Source: an uncultured Spirochaetales bacterium
GTDB taxonomy: Bacteria; Spirochaetota; Spirochaetia; Sphaerochaetales; Sphaerochaetaceae
Direction of reading: 5' to 3'
DNA length: 64,000 nt
Assembly: GCA_949295125.1 (NCBI GenBank)
Contig: CASFJV010000046.1
Coordinates: 111,987 to 175,986, forward strand
Made by a program: the position numbers and the translations under genes. A model generated the notes under the pieces. The model was not told the origin of the DNA. It saw only the letters and a list, made by a program, of their open reading frames with translations, and did no database searches. Positions 8,837 through 15,904 of this stretch are shown here, piece after piece; positions within the stretch are counted from its first letter, which is position 1, and the number at the start of each line of letters is the position of its first letter.

Positions 8837-9625
8837 ATGGAACATTTGGATTCTCATTTTCACCTTTATTCAATGAAAAAGAAGAATATCGGGATAATCC
8901 TGCCTGAAAACCTCATAGGCATTGAAGTCGGAACAGAGCCATACGATTACAAAGAGAGAAAGGATCTTATTCCGGGAAATGTTGACTATTCCCATGCAGC
9001 CGGCCCATGGTGCATTGAGCGTGAAGGCTATAGTGGATATGAAAAAGAGGCTTTACTGGTCAGGGACTGTTTTAAAAGGTATGGAGGGACATTTCTTGGA
9101 GAAATCGGGCTTGACTACCACTGGATGTACGGGACAAAAGAAGAGCAGATAAAGCTTTTTGAAACTCAGCTTGACCTTTCAGAGGAGCTCAGGGTACCTG
9201 TCATAATCCACTCACGCGATGCAGATGAGGATCTGGTCTCAATCATAAAAAAAAGGAGTTTCCCCTATTCAGGCATCATGCACTGCTTCTCATCATCATT
9301 TGAGATTGCAAAAGCCGCTCTTGATAAGGGCCTTTATATCTCTTTTGCAGGAAATGTCACATATAAAAGCAATACCTTGATACAGCAGGCAGCAAAGTAT
9401 GTCCCGTCTGACAGGATCCTCTATGAGACTGACAGCCCCTACCTCGCCCCTGTCCCAATGCGCTATAAGCCATGCAATCCATGCTACAGCGATTACACTT
9501 CATCTTTTCTTGCAGATCTGAGAAATAAGGAGGCAGATGAATTCAGAAGTGAGGCTATATCCAATTTCAAAAGGCTGAGAAGCATTTCGGAAGGTACTCT
9601 AAAAGCAGCTAGAGATTATTCCTGA
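8837..9625 (+). CDS. TatD family metal-dependent hydrolase
   Basis: About 262 residues from MEHLDSHFHLYSM. Metal ligands of the TatD family are visible: the N-terminal DSHFH, GEIGLDYHW, PVIIHSRDA, GIMHCFSSS and YETDSPYLAPVPMR. Family members act as 3'-5' exonucleases or D-aminoacyl-tRNA deacylases; the precise substrate is unknown. The start follows a -10-like hexamer by 7 nt. The 3' end overlaps the facing gene by 17 bp. Confidence 0.88.
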   Translation: MEHLDSHFHLYSMKKKNIGIILPENLIGIEVGTEPYDYKERKDLIPGNVDYSHAAGPWCIEREGYSGYEKEALLVRDCFKRYGGTFLGEIGLDYHWMYGTKEEQIKLFETQLDLSEELRVPVIIHSRDADEDLVSIIKKRSFPYSGIMHCFSSSFEIAKAALDKGLYISFAGNVTYKSNTLIQQAAKYVPSDRILYETDSPYLAPVPMRYKPCNPCYSDYTSSFLADLRNKEADEFRSEAISNFKRLRSISEGTLKAARDYS

Positions 9626-10247
9626 TGATGCTGTCCCAGTCCGGCTCGAATACGATGCAGCCGATGTCACCTTCAAGGGCAGCTGCATCAAGGTAGGAAA
9701 CTGCAATTTCCGGATTGTCCAGGGTTCTTATAAAACCTATAGTATCCGCTAAATCCATAGTGATGATTGTCCCGCTTGCTACCTCATTGCCATAAATTCC
9801 ATATTCCGATGTCTCTATCTCCATATTGTACGGCACTTCAATAAGATTGCTGATTTCCCCCCTTAAAATGTCCCTTACCTCAGCTGAAATGGGATCCACT
9901 TCATCATAGAGCAGCGTAACAGGCTGCTCAAGGCTGAAAATGTAAGGTTCCATCAGTGACACTGGATCATATTCCATATTATATTGGTTATCAAAATCCA
10001 ATCCAATTACGGAATGATTTATAATCAGATCAGCTGATTTTAAATAACTATCAGAAGGATCATACACTATTTTTGATCTATAGGATGCTGTCAGTGCATC
10101 AGGATGGGAAAGCCTTTTTACATAACTTGAGTCGATATCACCGACAAAGAAAGCTACCTTTGGCCGTGTGAAATAGAAAACAGAAAAGCCTGCAACCACT
10201 ACAAACAATAAAGATACAAGAATTAAAACGGCTTTTTTCATTTTCAT
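9609..10247 (-). CDS. Membrane-anchored hypothetical protein
   Basis: About 212 residues starting MKMKKAVL with one N-terminal hydrophobic helix (residues about 4-24) ending near FYFTRPK, then an extracytoplasmic domain rich in acidic and aromatic residues. I recognise no family; the C-terminal GCIVFEPDWDSIIRN recalls the fold edges of periplasmic binding proteins, but that is only an impression. A TTG 36 nt upstream coincides with the predicted -35. It converges on tatD with a 17-bp overlap and diverges from fba. Confidence 0.65.
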   Translation of the reverse strand: MKMKKAVLILVSLLFVVVAGFSVFYFTRPKVAFFVGDIDSSYVKRLSHPDALTASYRSKIVYDPSDSYLKSADLIINHSVIGLDFDNQYNMEYDPVSLMEPYIFSLEQPVTLLYDEVDPISAEVRDILRGEISNLIEVPYNMEIETSEYGIYGNEVASGTIITMDLADTIGFIRTLDNPEIAVSYLDAAALEGDIGCIVFEPDWDSIIRNNL

Positions 10248-10254
10248 GCCAAAA

Positions 10255-10283
10255 ATTGTCGCATTATGGGCTATAAAATTCAA
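10255..10283 (-). promoter_or_regulatory. Promoter of the anchored hypothetical gene, predicted leaderless
   Basis: Minus strand TTGAAT (10278-10283), 17-nt spacer, GACAAT (10255-10260), then 7 nt to the ATG at 10247. The -10 is weak. Confidence 0.4.
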
Positions 10284-10291
10284 CTCTAGTG

Positions 10292-10320
10292 TTGCCTTAA
10301 GTATCTTTAGTAAGTATAAT
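10292..10320 (+). promoter_or_regulatory. Promoter of fba
   Basis: TTGCCT (10292-10297), a 17-nt spacer and a perfect TATAAT (10315-10320). Unlike many neighbours it has a leader with a good AAGGAGG site at 10338-10344, 8 nt before the ATG. Confidence 0.7.
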
Positions 10321-10352
10321 TTTATCGATTTAAAGCTAAGGAGGCTTTTATA

Positions 10353-11351
10353 ATGATCAGCTATAAGGAATTAGGTCTTGTAAACACAAGGGATATGTTT
10401 GCAAAGGCTATTAAGGGTGGCTATGCAATTCCAGCATACAATTTCAATAATATGGAGCAGATGCAGGCAATCGTGCAGGCATGTGTCGCTACAAAGAGCC
10501 CAGTAATCCTTCAGGTATCAAAGGGTGCAAGGGACTATGCAAACATCAACATCCTGCGCAACATGGCACGCGGCGTTGTAGAGTATGCACATGAGCTTGG
10601 CTGTGACATTCCAATCGTACTTCACCTTGACCATGGTGACAGCTTTGAGACATGCAAGAGCTGCATCGACAATGGTTTTTCTTCAGTAATGATTGACGGA
10701 TCTCACCTTCCTTATGAAGAGAACGTTGCTCTTACAAAGAAAGTTGTTGATTATGCCCATCAGTTCGATGTTACAGTTGAAGGAGAGCTTGGTGTTCTTG
10801 CTGGAATCGAGGATGAGGTTTCAAGTGCAGTAAGCCACTATACAAAGCCAGAGGAAGTTGAGGATTTCGTATCCAAGACAGGAGTTGACTCACTTGCAAT
10901 CAGCGTAGGAACAAGCCATGGAGCTTACAAGTTCACACCGGAGCAGTGCACAAGGAATGCAGATGGCGTACTCGTTCCACCAGAGCTGAGATTCGATATT
11001 CTCGCAGAAGTTGAGAAGAGGCTTCCAGGATTCCCAATCGTCCTTCATGGATCATCTTCAGTTCCACAGGAATATGTAAAGATGATCAATGAGCACGGCG
11101 GAAAGCTTGCAGACAGCGTTGGAATTCCTGAAGAGCAGCTTAGAAAAGCAGCCAAGAGCGCCGTATGCAAGATCAACATCGACAGCGATGGAAGGCTTGC
11201 AATGACAGGAACAATCAGAAGGATCTTTGACGAGAAGCCAAGTGAATTCGACCCAAGAAAGTCTCTTGGACCTGCAAGGGATGCACTAAAGGAAATGTAC
11301 ATGCATAAGAACATTGATGTTCTTGGTTCTGCAGGACATGCCCTGGACTGA
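10353..11351 (+). CDS. fba: Class II fructose-bisphosphate aldolase
   Basis: A 332-residue zinc-dependent aldolase that cleaves fructose 1,6-bisphosphate in glycolysis. Visible family features are IPAYNFNN near the start, the zinc/catalytic HLDHGDS, a glutamate-rich VEGELG, SVGTSHGAY and the VLHGSSS zinc/phosphate loop, with KINIDSDGRLA near the C-terminus. Length matches the spirochaete enzyme. Codon use is restricted and it has a strong promoter and ribosome site, consistent with high expression; a clear terminator follows. Confidence 0.95.
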   Translation: MISYKELGLVNTRDMFAKAIKGGYAIPAYNFNNMEQMQAIVQACVATKSPVILQVSKGARDYANINILRNMARGVVEYAHELGCDIPIVLHLDHGDSFETCKSCIDNGFSSVMIDGSHLPYEENVALTKKVVDYAHQFDVTVEGELGVLAGIEDEVSSAVSHYTKPEEVEDFVSKTGVDSLAISVGTSHGAYKFTPEQCTRNADGVLVPPELRFDILAEVEKRLPGFPIVLHGSSSVPQEYVKMINEHGGKLADSVGIPEEQLRKAAKSAVCKINIDSDGRLAMTGTIRRIFDEKPSEFDPRKSLGPARDALKEMYMHKNIDVLGSAGHALD

Positions 11352-11373
11352 ACTAATCCAGTAATTTAGAAGA

Positions 11374-11407
11374 AAGGCTGAATGGATCATCCACTCAGCC
11401 TTTTTTA
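11374..11407 (+). terminator. Intrinsic terminator of fba
   Basis: Stem GGCTGA/TCAGCC (11376-11381 with 11395-11400) with an additional inner TGGA/TCCA pairing, followed by six T residues. Confidence 0.85.
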
Positions 11408-11720
11408 CAACAAACCAAAATTTTCTAACTTATTGTTTTTTTAATCAGTACACTATTCCTGATGGTACTGCAGATTATATCACTCCAAGTTAGATATTCT
11501 TTTTAATTCTGTGTTCTCCACGCTCAATAAAACAATTTTGGAAGCCTCATACTGTTACAGTCGGGATCAATTAGCCAAAAGGAGGTTTTTTTGCGGCAAC
11601 TTTTATAAAATAAGGTACAGTTACAACAGCCCCCTTACATTATGAAAAACTATGTTTAATTTCATATTCAGCAATTTCGATCTTTTTTAACCAATTCGAA
11701 AACCAATGATCTCATCGCCC
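11408..11720 (+). other. AT-rich stretch without a supported gene
   Basis: About 310 bp between the fba terminator and hicB with no convincing reading frame on either strand. There is an AAAAGGAGG at about 11578-11586 followed by a T-run, but no start codon with a sustained frame. It may be degraded DNA next to the toxin-antitoxin pair. Confidence 0.4.
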
Positions 11721-12113
11721 TCATGCATGCATAGCACTGTTGCTGTTGTTAACGGCTGCATAAGCTTCCCCTTGGCTGAGAAGCATCACACAGTACTGGT
11801 TCATGCTGACGCCTTCCTCTTTTGAGCGTTCCATGAGGCGCCTATGAAGGGACTTCGGCATACGGAGTTTGAATTCTCCACTGTAATTCTTTAAGGTACT
11901 CGGCTCTGGAATCGGATCTCCATTCTCAAGCGCTGATGAAAACCATGCCTCTTTTGCATCATCAAGGCTTAAGAGCGCATCGGATGCGGATATCCCTGTG
12001 GTGATACATCCTTTAAGTTCAGGAATAAAAGCCACATATCCTTCTTCATCAGAGTCCTTCACAATCTCAACCCTGTAGGGGAGATTCATGTAATAGTTAA
12101 TATCCTTAGTCAT
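11721..12113 (-). CDS. hicB: HicB antitoxin
   Basis: A 130-residue protein with an N-terminal HicB fold (YVAFIPELKGCITTG...) and a C-terminal ribbon-helix-helix segment (GEFKLRMPKSLHRRLMERSKEEGVSMNQYC). HicB neutralises HicA and represses the operon through its DNA-binding tail. It is downstream of hicA on the minus strand; its ATG would have overlapped the ancestral hicA stop as ATGA. Its own frame is intact. Confidence 0.9.
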   Translation of the reverse strand: MTKDINYYMNLPYRVEIVKDSDEEGYVAFIPELKGCITTGISASDALLSLDDAKEAWFSSALENGDPIPEPSTLKNYSGEFKLRMPKSLHRRLMERSKEEGVSMNQYCVMLLSQGEAYAAVNNSNSAMHA

Positions 12114-12345
12114 ATCTCCTCTTCTTCAACCGCATCCCTGACAAGCTCGATATACACTTTAGTATTGGCTTATGCCGTGGAATGACGATCTTCTTACTTC
12201 CTTTTCTAAATACATAATGGCTACTTCCGCCTTTCGGTTGCTTCTCCTCAAATCCATAGCTCAGCAGGATCTTCTCCAACTCTTCAAACCTCAGATCCGG
12301 AGAAAGGGTCTTGAGATTGGCCATCAGCTTATCCCATTTAGACAC
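12106..12345 (-). CDS. hicA: HicA mRNA interferase toxin with frameshifted C-terminus
   Basis: A 79-residue HicA-like protein with the N-terminal DLRFEELEKILLSYGF and the catalytic histidine in GGSSHYVFRKG, a dsRBD-like ribonuclease that cleaves mRNA. After PRHKPILK (minus strand about 12158-12160) the frame departs from the family: the expected VYIELVRDAVEEE followed by a TGA overlapping the hicB ATG is encoded in the next frame. A single deleted base explains this. The last 16 residues are therefore novel, and toxin activity may be lost or altered. The catalytic part is unchanged. Confidence 0.85.
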   Translation of the reverse strand: MSKWDKLMANLKTLSPDLRFEELEKILLSYGFEEKQPKGGSSHYVFRKGSKKIVIPRHKPILKCISSLSGMRLKKRRYD

Positions 12346-12362
12346 TTATTTGCCCAATTTAA

Positions 12363-12391
12363 ATATAAAATGACATCACATACGATGTCAA
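12363..12391 (-). promoter_or_regulatory. hicAB promoter with palindromic operator
   Basis: Minus strand TTGACA (12386-12391), 17-nt spacer, TTATAT (12363-12368). The spacer region holds a perfect inverted repeat GACATC-N6-GATGTC (12372-12389), a position expected for HicB or HicAB autorepression. Confidence 0.7.
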
Positions 12392-12458
12392 GCTATCGGA
12401 TTTATCTTCATATTCCGTGAGCGAAGCCTTAATACAAACTGAATACAGATACCAAGCT

Positions 12459-13748
12459 TTAAAAATTATGTCTGGCTTTCCATCGCTCTACATAATCATC
12501 AATATATCCTGGATCAGCACCTGCTTTTTCCAGATGGGCTCTTACAAGATCCTCAGCTCTGAAGTTTTCTCCTGAAAAGAATAAAGGATAGAATCTATCA
12601 AATCCCATTTGCTCAAGTTCTTCCTTTGTAGTGTCTGGGGTAATTATTCCCATTCCCTCTTCCATATACTTTCCATTGCGGAGCGTTGCATAGTCCGTTG
12701 TCCTGAAATTGAAGATAACGAAATCCTCTGCACCAAATCCTGGCTGCTTTTCATCTTCATACTTAATATATCTTATTGAATCTGAGCGGTAGTCCTCATA
12801 GCTGGAATAATCATCTGCCCTTCCCTGGTAATTCCTTGGGTCCCTGTGCTCAAGGCTTCCTCCGTTTTCATAATACTCATGGATAAGTATCCTGAAATCC
12901 CTATGTCCAAATTTTTCTACTTCACCCACATTAATGAGAAGGTCATCCCCTATGCCGTCTTTTTCATCTTTAAGCTGCTTTAAAGCCTTAGCACTTAAAC
13001 GCACAGCATATTCTTCGTTTTCATCAGGATCAATGAAAATTGCAATCTCATCCCCTTCTGACTTAGCGATGGGGAAATACCTCTGAAGATTGCCTGTGCC
13101 GTCCTGATTCAGCGTAAACAGGTCAACAATGACATTATCCTGTGCGTGCCCATCAAATGTGGAGAAAGAACCATCCCACTCAATTGGGATATCATCATAC
13201 TGTATGCTCAGCACGGCTGGTATCCTTGGGTATCCGTTTGCATCAGCACCATCAGCTGGCTGGAGAGAGAGGAATATGAATTCCCTGTATGAAAACCTCC
13301 TGTTCCGTATGTCATAGCAATAGTCAATGATTCCTGCCGTCCTTCCTTCTGCGACATAAAACCTTATATAGAGATACTCTCCCCACTCAAAGTTAAACAC
13401 ATCGTCAATTCCATATTCATCATATATATTGCAGTCAAATCCATAGACATCGAAATCCCTGTAGTTTCCTCTTAGGTAATTTGGAATATTTGACGGCTTA
13501 ATGTATTCTCTCCGGACAGCCTGCATCATAGGAGTGTAAGTGAGTACAGCAGTCCCGCCTCCCTTATCATTATTAAAAATTCCAAGATCTGTCAGACCTC
13601 TTGAAGAGATGCTTGGAGCAGAAGCAAAAACAGGGAAATAAAGTTCAAGTTCACTGCCATTTTCGCCAGAGCATGACACAAGGGAAAAAGCAGAAAAAAC
13701 GGCAAGAACAGCAAAAATTAACAAACGGGAAATATAAGACCTTTTCAT
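12459..13748 (-). CDS. Large predicted lipoprotein of unknown function
   Basis: About 429 residues from MKRSYISRLL with a signal peptide and lipobox LVSC followed by S, so predicted to be lipid-anchored on the periplasmic face or the surface. The mature part is rich in Asp, Glu, Tyr and Arg and contains several aromatic-acidic stretches (DFDVYGFDCNIYDEYGIDD) but no family I recognise. The start at 13748 is favoured over the ATG 12 nt upstream because AAGGA lies 11 nt before it. Its promoter carries a G9 tract between -35 and -10. Confidence 0.75.
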   Translation of the reverse strand: MKRSYISRLLIFAVLAVFSAFSLVSCSGENGSELELYFPVFASAPSISSRGLTDLGIFNNDKGGGTAVLTYTPMMQAVRREYIKPSNIPNYLRGNYRDFDVYGFDCNIYDEYGIDDVFNFEWGEYLYIRFYVAEGRTAGIIDYCYDIRNRRFSYREFIFLSLQPADGADANGYPRIPAVLSIQYDDIPIEWDGSFSTFDGHAQDNVIVDLFTLNQDGTGNLQRYFPIAKSEGDEIAIFIDPDENEEYAVRLSAKALKQLKDEKDGIGDDLLINVGEVEKFGHRDFRILIHEYYENGGSLEHRDPRNYQGRADDYSSYEDYRSDSIRYIKYEDEKQPGFGAEDFVIFNFRTTDYATLRNGKYMEEGMGIITPDTTKEELEQMGFDRFYPLFFSGENFRAEDLVRAHLEKAGADPGYIDDYVERWKARHNF

Positions 13749-13796
13749 ATACAGCAACATCCTTATTTAAAACTGAATTCTTTTACCCGGAGAAGA

Positions 13797-13825
13797 ATTA
13801 TACCCCCCCCCACGCGATTTGAAAA
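13797..13825 (-). promoter_or_regulatory. Lipoprotein promoter with a G9 homopolymer in the spacer
   Basis: On the minus strand TTTTCA (13820-13825), a 17-nt spacer whose last nine bases are all G (13803-13811) and a perfect TATAAT (13797-13802). Slippage in the tract would change spacer length and promoter strength. Confidence 0.65.
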
Positions 13826-13886
13826 GGCTTTTTTGCATTTTTGATAATTTTGAATCATTAATCTCAATTTTCAGTACCTAAATATT

Positions 13887-13915
13887 TTGACACTAATACA
13901 TTGTTATGATAATAT
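13887..13915 (+). promoter_or_regulatory. Promoter of infC-rpmI-rplT
   Basis: TTGACA (13887-13892), 17 nt, TAATAT (13910-13915). The leader of about 65 nt holds a small GTGTG/CACA-type inverted repeat near 13925-13940. Confidence 0.55.
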
Positions 13916-13986
13916 TCTCTCTCGTGTGTGAAAAACACATAGACTTTTAGTTTGAAGTAAGGCTTTTGCCTTTATAAGGAGTATTC

Positions 13987-14517
13987 TTGGCTACAAAAGA
14001 TTTGAGAGTTGATCGCCAAATCAGGGCTCGGGAAGTTCTCGTGATTGATGAGAACAACAACCAGAGAGGGGTTATGGACACGAGAAGTGCAGTTGCACTT
14101 GCAGAAGAGGCAGGACTGAACCTTGTAGAAGTAAGTCCAAATGCTAACCCGCCAGTCTGCAAAATCCTCGATTTCGGAAAGTACCGCTACGAGATGGAGA
14201 AGAAAAGCAGGGAAGCAAAAAAGAACCAGAGCGTAGTGAAGATCAAGGAAATCAGGATGCAGCCAAAGATCGAGAAGCATGATCTTGAAACTAAGAGCAA
14301 GGCCATTACTGAATTCCTTCAGGAAGGGAATAAGGTAAAGGTTTCCATCAGATTCAGGGGAAGGGAGCTTGCACACCCAGAACTGGGAAAGGCAGTTCTT
14401 GACAGGATTCTTGAAATCCTCACTGAAAATGGTGTATCTTACAACCTCGATAAAGGAGCACTTCTTGAGGGAAAGATGATGAGCATGACTCTCTCCCCCA
14501 TGAAGAAGAAAATGTGA
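13987..14517 (+). CDS. infC: Translation initiation factor IF-3
   Basis: A 176-residue IF-3: the N-domain begins DLRVDRQIRAREVLVIDENN and the C-domain carries KILDFGKYRYE and IRFRGRELAHPE. IF-3 keeps 30S subunits free and proofreads start-codon choice. The start is a TTG at 13987, 6 nt after AAGGAG; no ATG fits. A rare start codon is expected because IF-3 discriminates against non-AUG starts and represses its own translation, as known for the AUU start in E. coli. Confidence 0.95.
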   Translation: MATKDLRVDRQIRAREVLVIDENNNQRGVMDTRSAVALAEEAGLNLVEVSPNANPPVCKILDFGKYRYEMEKKSREAKKNQSVVKIKEIRMQPKIEKHDLETKSKAITEFLQEGNKVKVSIRFRGRELAHPELGKAVLDRILEILTENGVSYNLDKGALLEGKMMSMTLSPMKKKM

Positions 14518-14519
14518 AA

Positions 14520-14576
14520 AGACTCCGTATGGAGTTTTATATAACGCTGTATGCAGGGGTATCTTGTTCCCTGCTA
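14520..14576 (+). promoter_or_regulatory. infC-rpmI intergenic hairpins, possible L20 operator
   Basis: Two adjacent inverted repeats: ACTCC-GTAT-GGAGT followed by TTTTAT (14522-14539), attenuator-like, and GCAGGG/CCCTGC (14553-14558 with 14569-14574) just before the rpmI ribosome site. In E. coli and Bacillus, L20 regulates this operon by binding RNA structures; a similar role here is inference. Confidence 0.45.
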
Positions 14577-14594
14577 CGCTAAGGAAGGTAAAAA

Positions 14595-14795
14595 ATGCCT
14601 AAGATGAAAACAAGAAAGTCCGCAGCTAAAAGGTTCAAGGTAACCGGCTCTGGAAAAGTTGTCATCAAGAAGATGGGACTACGCCATATTCTCACAAAGA
14701 AGTCCTCCAAGCGCAAGATGAATCTTCGCCATCCTGGAGTACTTTGCGAAGCAGAAGCTAAGAGAGCAAAAAGCATGCTCCCTTACGAGAACTAA
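14595..14795 (+). CDS. rpmI: 50S ribosomal protein L35
   Basis: A 66-residue basic protein starting MPKMKTRKSAAKRFKVTGSG, with HILTKKSSKRKMNLR, diagnostic of bL35. It sits in the conserved infC-rpmI-rplT order after an AAGGAAGG ribosome site and is followed 12 bp later by rplT. Confidence 0.97.
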   Translation: MPKMKTRKSAAKRFKVTGSGKVVIKKMGLRHILTKKSSKRKMNLRHPGVLCEAEAKRAKSMLPYEN

Positions 14796-14807
14796 TGGGA
14801 GGAGAAT

Positions 14808-15161
14808 ATGCCAAGAGCAGTTGATGGAACAAGACGCAAGGACAGAAGGAAGAAGATCCTCGAACAGGCTAAGGGCTATTATGGCCGCAGAAGCACAAAC
14901 CACAGGATTGCAAAGGATGCAGTAGCAAAAGCTGGACAGTATGCATACCGTGGCAGGAAAGAAAGGAAGAGGGACTTCCGCAAGCTCTGGATCGCAAGAA
15001 TCAGCGCAGCAGTAAAGGCAGAGGGACTTAACTACTCTCAGTTCATGCATGGCCTGAAGCTTGCTAATATCGAGCTTAACAGAAAGGCACTTTCAAACAT
15101 GGCAATTGAAGATAAGGCAGCATTTGCAGCACTTGTCAGCCAGGTAAAGAGCGTGCTTTAA
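14808..15161 (+). CDS. rplT: 50S ribosomal protein L20
   Basis: A 117-residue protein of standard length with [25 protein letters not shown] and [13 protein letters not shown], typical of bL20, an early 50S assembly protein and the known autoregulator of this operon. A GGGAGGA site precedes the ATG, and a strong terminator closes the operon. Confidence 0.97.
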   Translation: MPRAVDGTRRKDRRKKILEQAKGYYGRRSTNHRIAKDAVAKAGQYAYRGRKERKRDFRKLWIARISAAVKAEGLNYSQFMHGLKLANIELNRKALSNMAIEDKAAFAALVSQVKSVL

Positions 15162-15175
15162 GAAAAACAGAACTT

Positions 15176-15210
15176 AAATCTCCCTTTAAATGAGGGAGAT
15201 TTTTGTTTTT
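15176..15210 (+). terminator. Terminator of the infC operon
   Basis: Stem AAATCTCCCT/AGGGAGATTT with a TTAAATG loop followed by TTTTGTTTTT. Confidence 0.88.
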
Positions 15211-15307
15211 AAGAGTTGCAAACTTATACTAGATGAGAGTAAACTTAATATAATTATTCTATAAAATAATACTCAGTACTGATTTTAATCCTTTAAAGGA
15301 GGGCAAG

Positions 15308-15640
15308 ATGAATCAAGTAGACGAAACAAAACTAGCTGCGATGCGCGTTATGAAAGCAATGACTCTCATTAGGCAGCTCAGGGAGTCATATAGGGAACTT
15401 CAGTCGAGGTTCAACATGGTTGAGAACCATAATATGGAACTTCAGGAACTCCTTGATAAAGTTGGCGCAGACCAGAGTGCAGTTGAAGAAGCAATCACAG
15501 AAGCCCTCGAAGGATTGGAGGCAATCGGAGATCTCGATTCCTTTGGAACTCTTGATCTTAACGAACTTGAAGATGCCGAGGCCTTCACAATGGATGGTTC
15601 GGGAGAAGATCTCGATACCTTCGAAGAGGAAAACATTTAA
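15308..15640 (+). CDS. Small acidic coiled-coil protein
   Basis: A 110-residue protein of unknown function. Residues about 10-60 form a predicted coiled coil with heptad-like hydrophobics (MKAMTLIRQLRESYRELQSRF...NMELQELLDKV), and the C-terminal third is strongly acidic. It has a full AAAGGAGGG ribosome site and its own terminator, so it looks like a well-expressed single gene. The general layout resembles ZapB/SlyX-type small coiled-coil proteins, but no family can be assigned. Confidence 0.75.
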   Translation: MNQVDETKLAAMRVMKAMTLIRQLRESYRELQSRFNMVENHNMELQELLDKVGADQSAVEEAITEALEGLEAIGDLDSFGTLDLNELEDAEAFTMDGSGEDLDTFEEENI

Positions 15641-15648
15641 GATGATTC

Positions 15649-15678
15649 AGACGGGTTGTTATGCAACCCGTTTTCATT
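15649..15678 (+). terminator. Terminator after the coiled-coil gene
   Basis: Stem ACGGGTTG/CAACCCGT (15651-15658 with 15664-15671) with a TTATG loop and a short T tract. The T tract doubles as the -35 of the 6S RNA promoter. Confidence 0.8.
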
Positions 15679-15699
15679 ACCTCTTAATTCTGCTAGAAT
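15671..15699 (+). promoter_or_regulatory. Promoter of 6S RNA
   Basis: TTTTCA (15671-15676), 17 nt, TAGAAT (15694-15699), placing transcription start near 15706, at the base of the 6S closing stem. Confidence 0.55.
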
Positions 15700-15706
15700 A
15701 TCTTAT

Positions 15707-15884
15707 GCCCATTCCTCCGGCTACCTCAGGCCTCTTGGAGCAAACCACATATTTGGACTGCGGAATAGCATGGCTGCATTGATCCAACTCTGTAAAAGGG
15801 TTTAAAGGAACAGAACGCCAAGGCAAACTAGTAGTCCCCCTTGAACCTTAGTTCAAGAGCACGTAGCTTGCCGGATGGATGGGT
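15707..15884 (+). ncRNA. ssrS: 6S RNA
   Basis: About 178 nt folding end-to-end. The 5' GCCCATTCCTCCGGC pairs with 3' GCCGGATGGATGGG, with one mismatch and one wobble, and the helix continues through GGCTAC/GTAGC. An inner GACTGC pairs with GTAGTC. The 3' side carries CCTTGAACCTTAGTTCAAG, the small hairpin seen at the same place in E. coli 6S (CCTTGAACC...GGTTCAAGG). 6S RNA mimics an open promoter and sequesters sigma70 RNA polymerase in slow growth. It is not tmRNA or SRP RNA: neither signature is present. Confidence 0.8.
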
Positions 15885-15896
15885 AAGTATTATATT
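15868..15896 (+). promoter_or_regulatory. Promoter of the TPR gene inside the 6S 3' end
   Basis: TTGCCG (15868-15873), 17 nt, TATATT (15891-15896), then 8 nt to the ATG at 15905. The -35 is part of the 3' strand of the 6S closing stem. Confidence 0.45.
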
Positions 15897-15904
15897 TTTA
15901 GACT

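Noticed and set aside
11408..11720. Possible transposase remnant or small RNA beside hicB
   Set aside because: No inverted repeat ends, no transposase-like translation and no promoter plus terminator pair were found.
15707..15884. tmRNA or SRP RNA in the gap before the TPR gene
   Set aside because: No tag reading frame or tRNA-like ends, and no GGAAGCAGCC-type SRP tetraloop helix; the fold and CCTTGAACC element fit 6S RNA.
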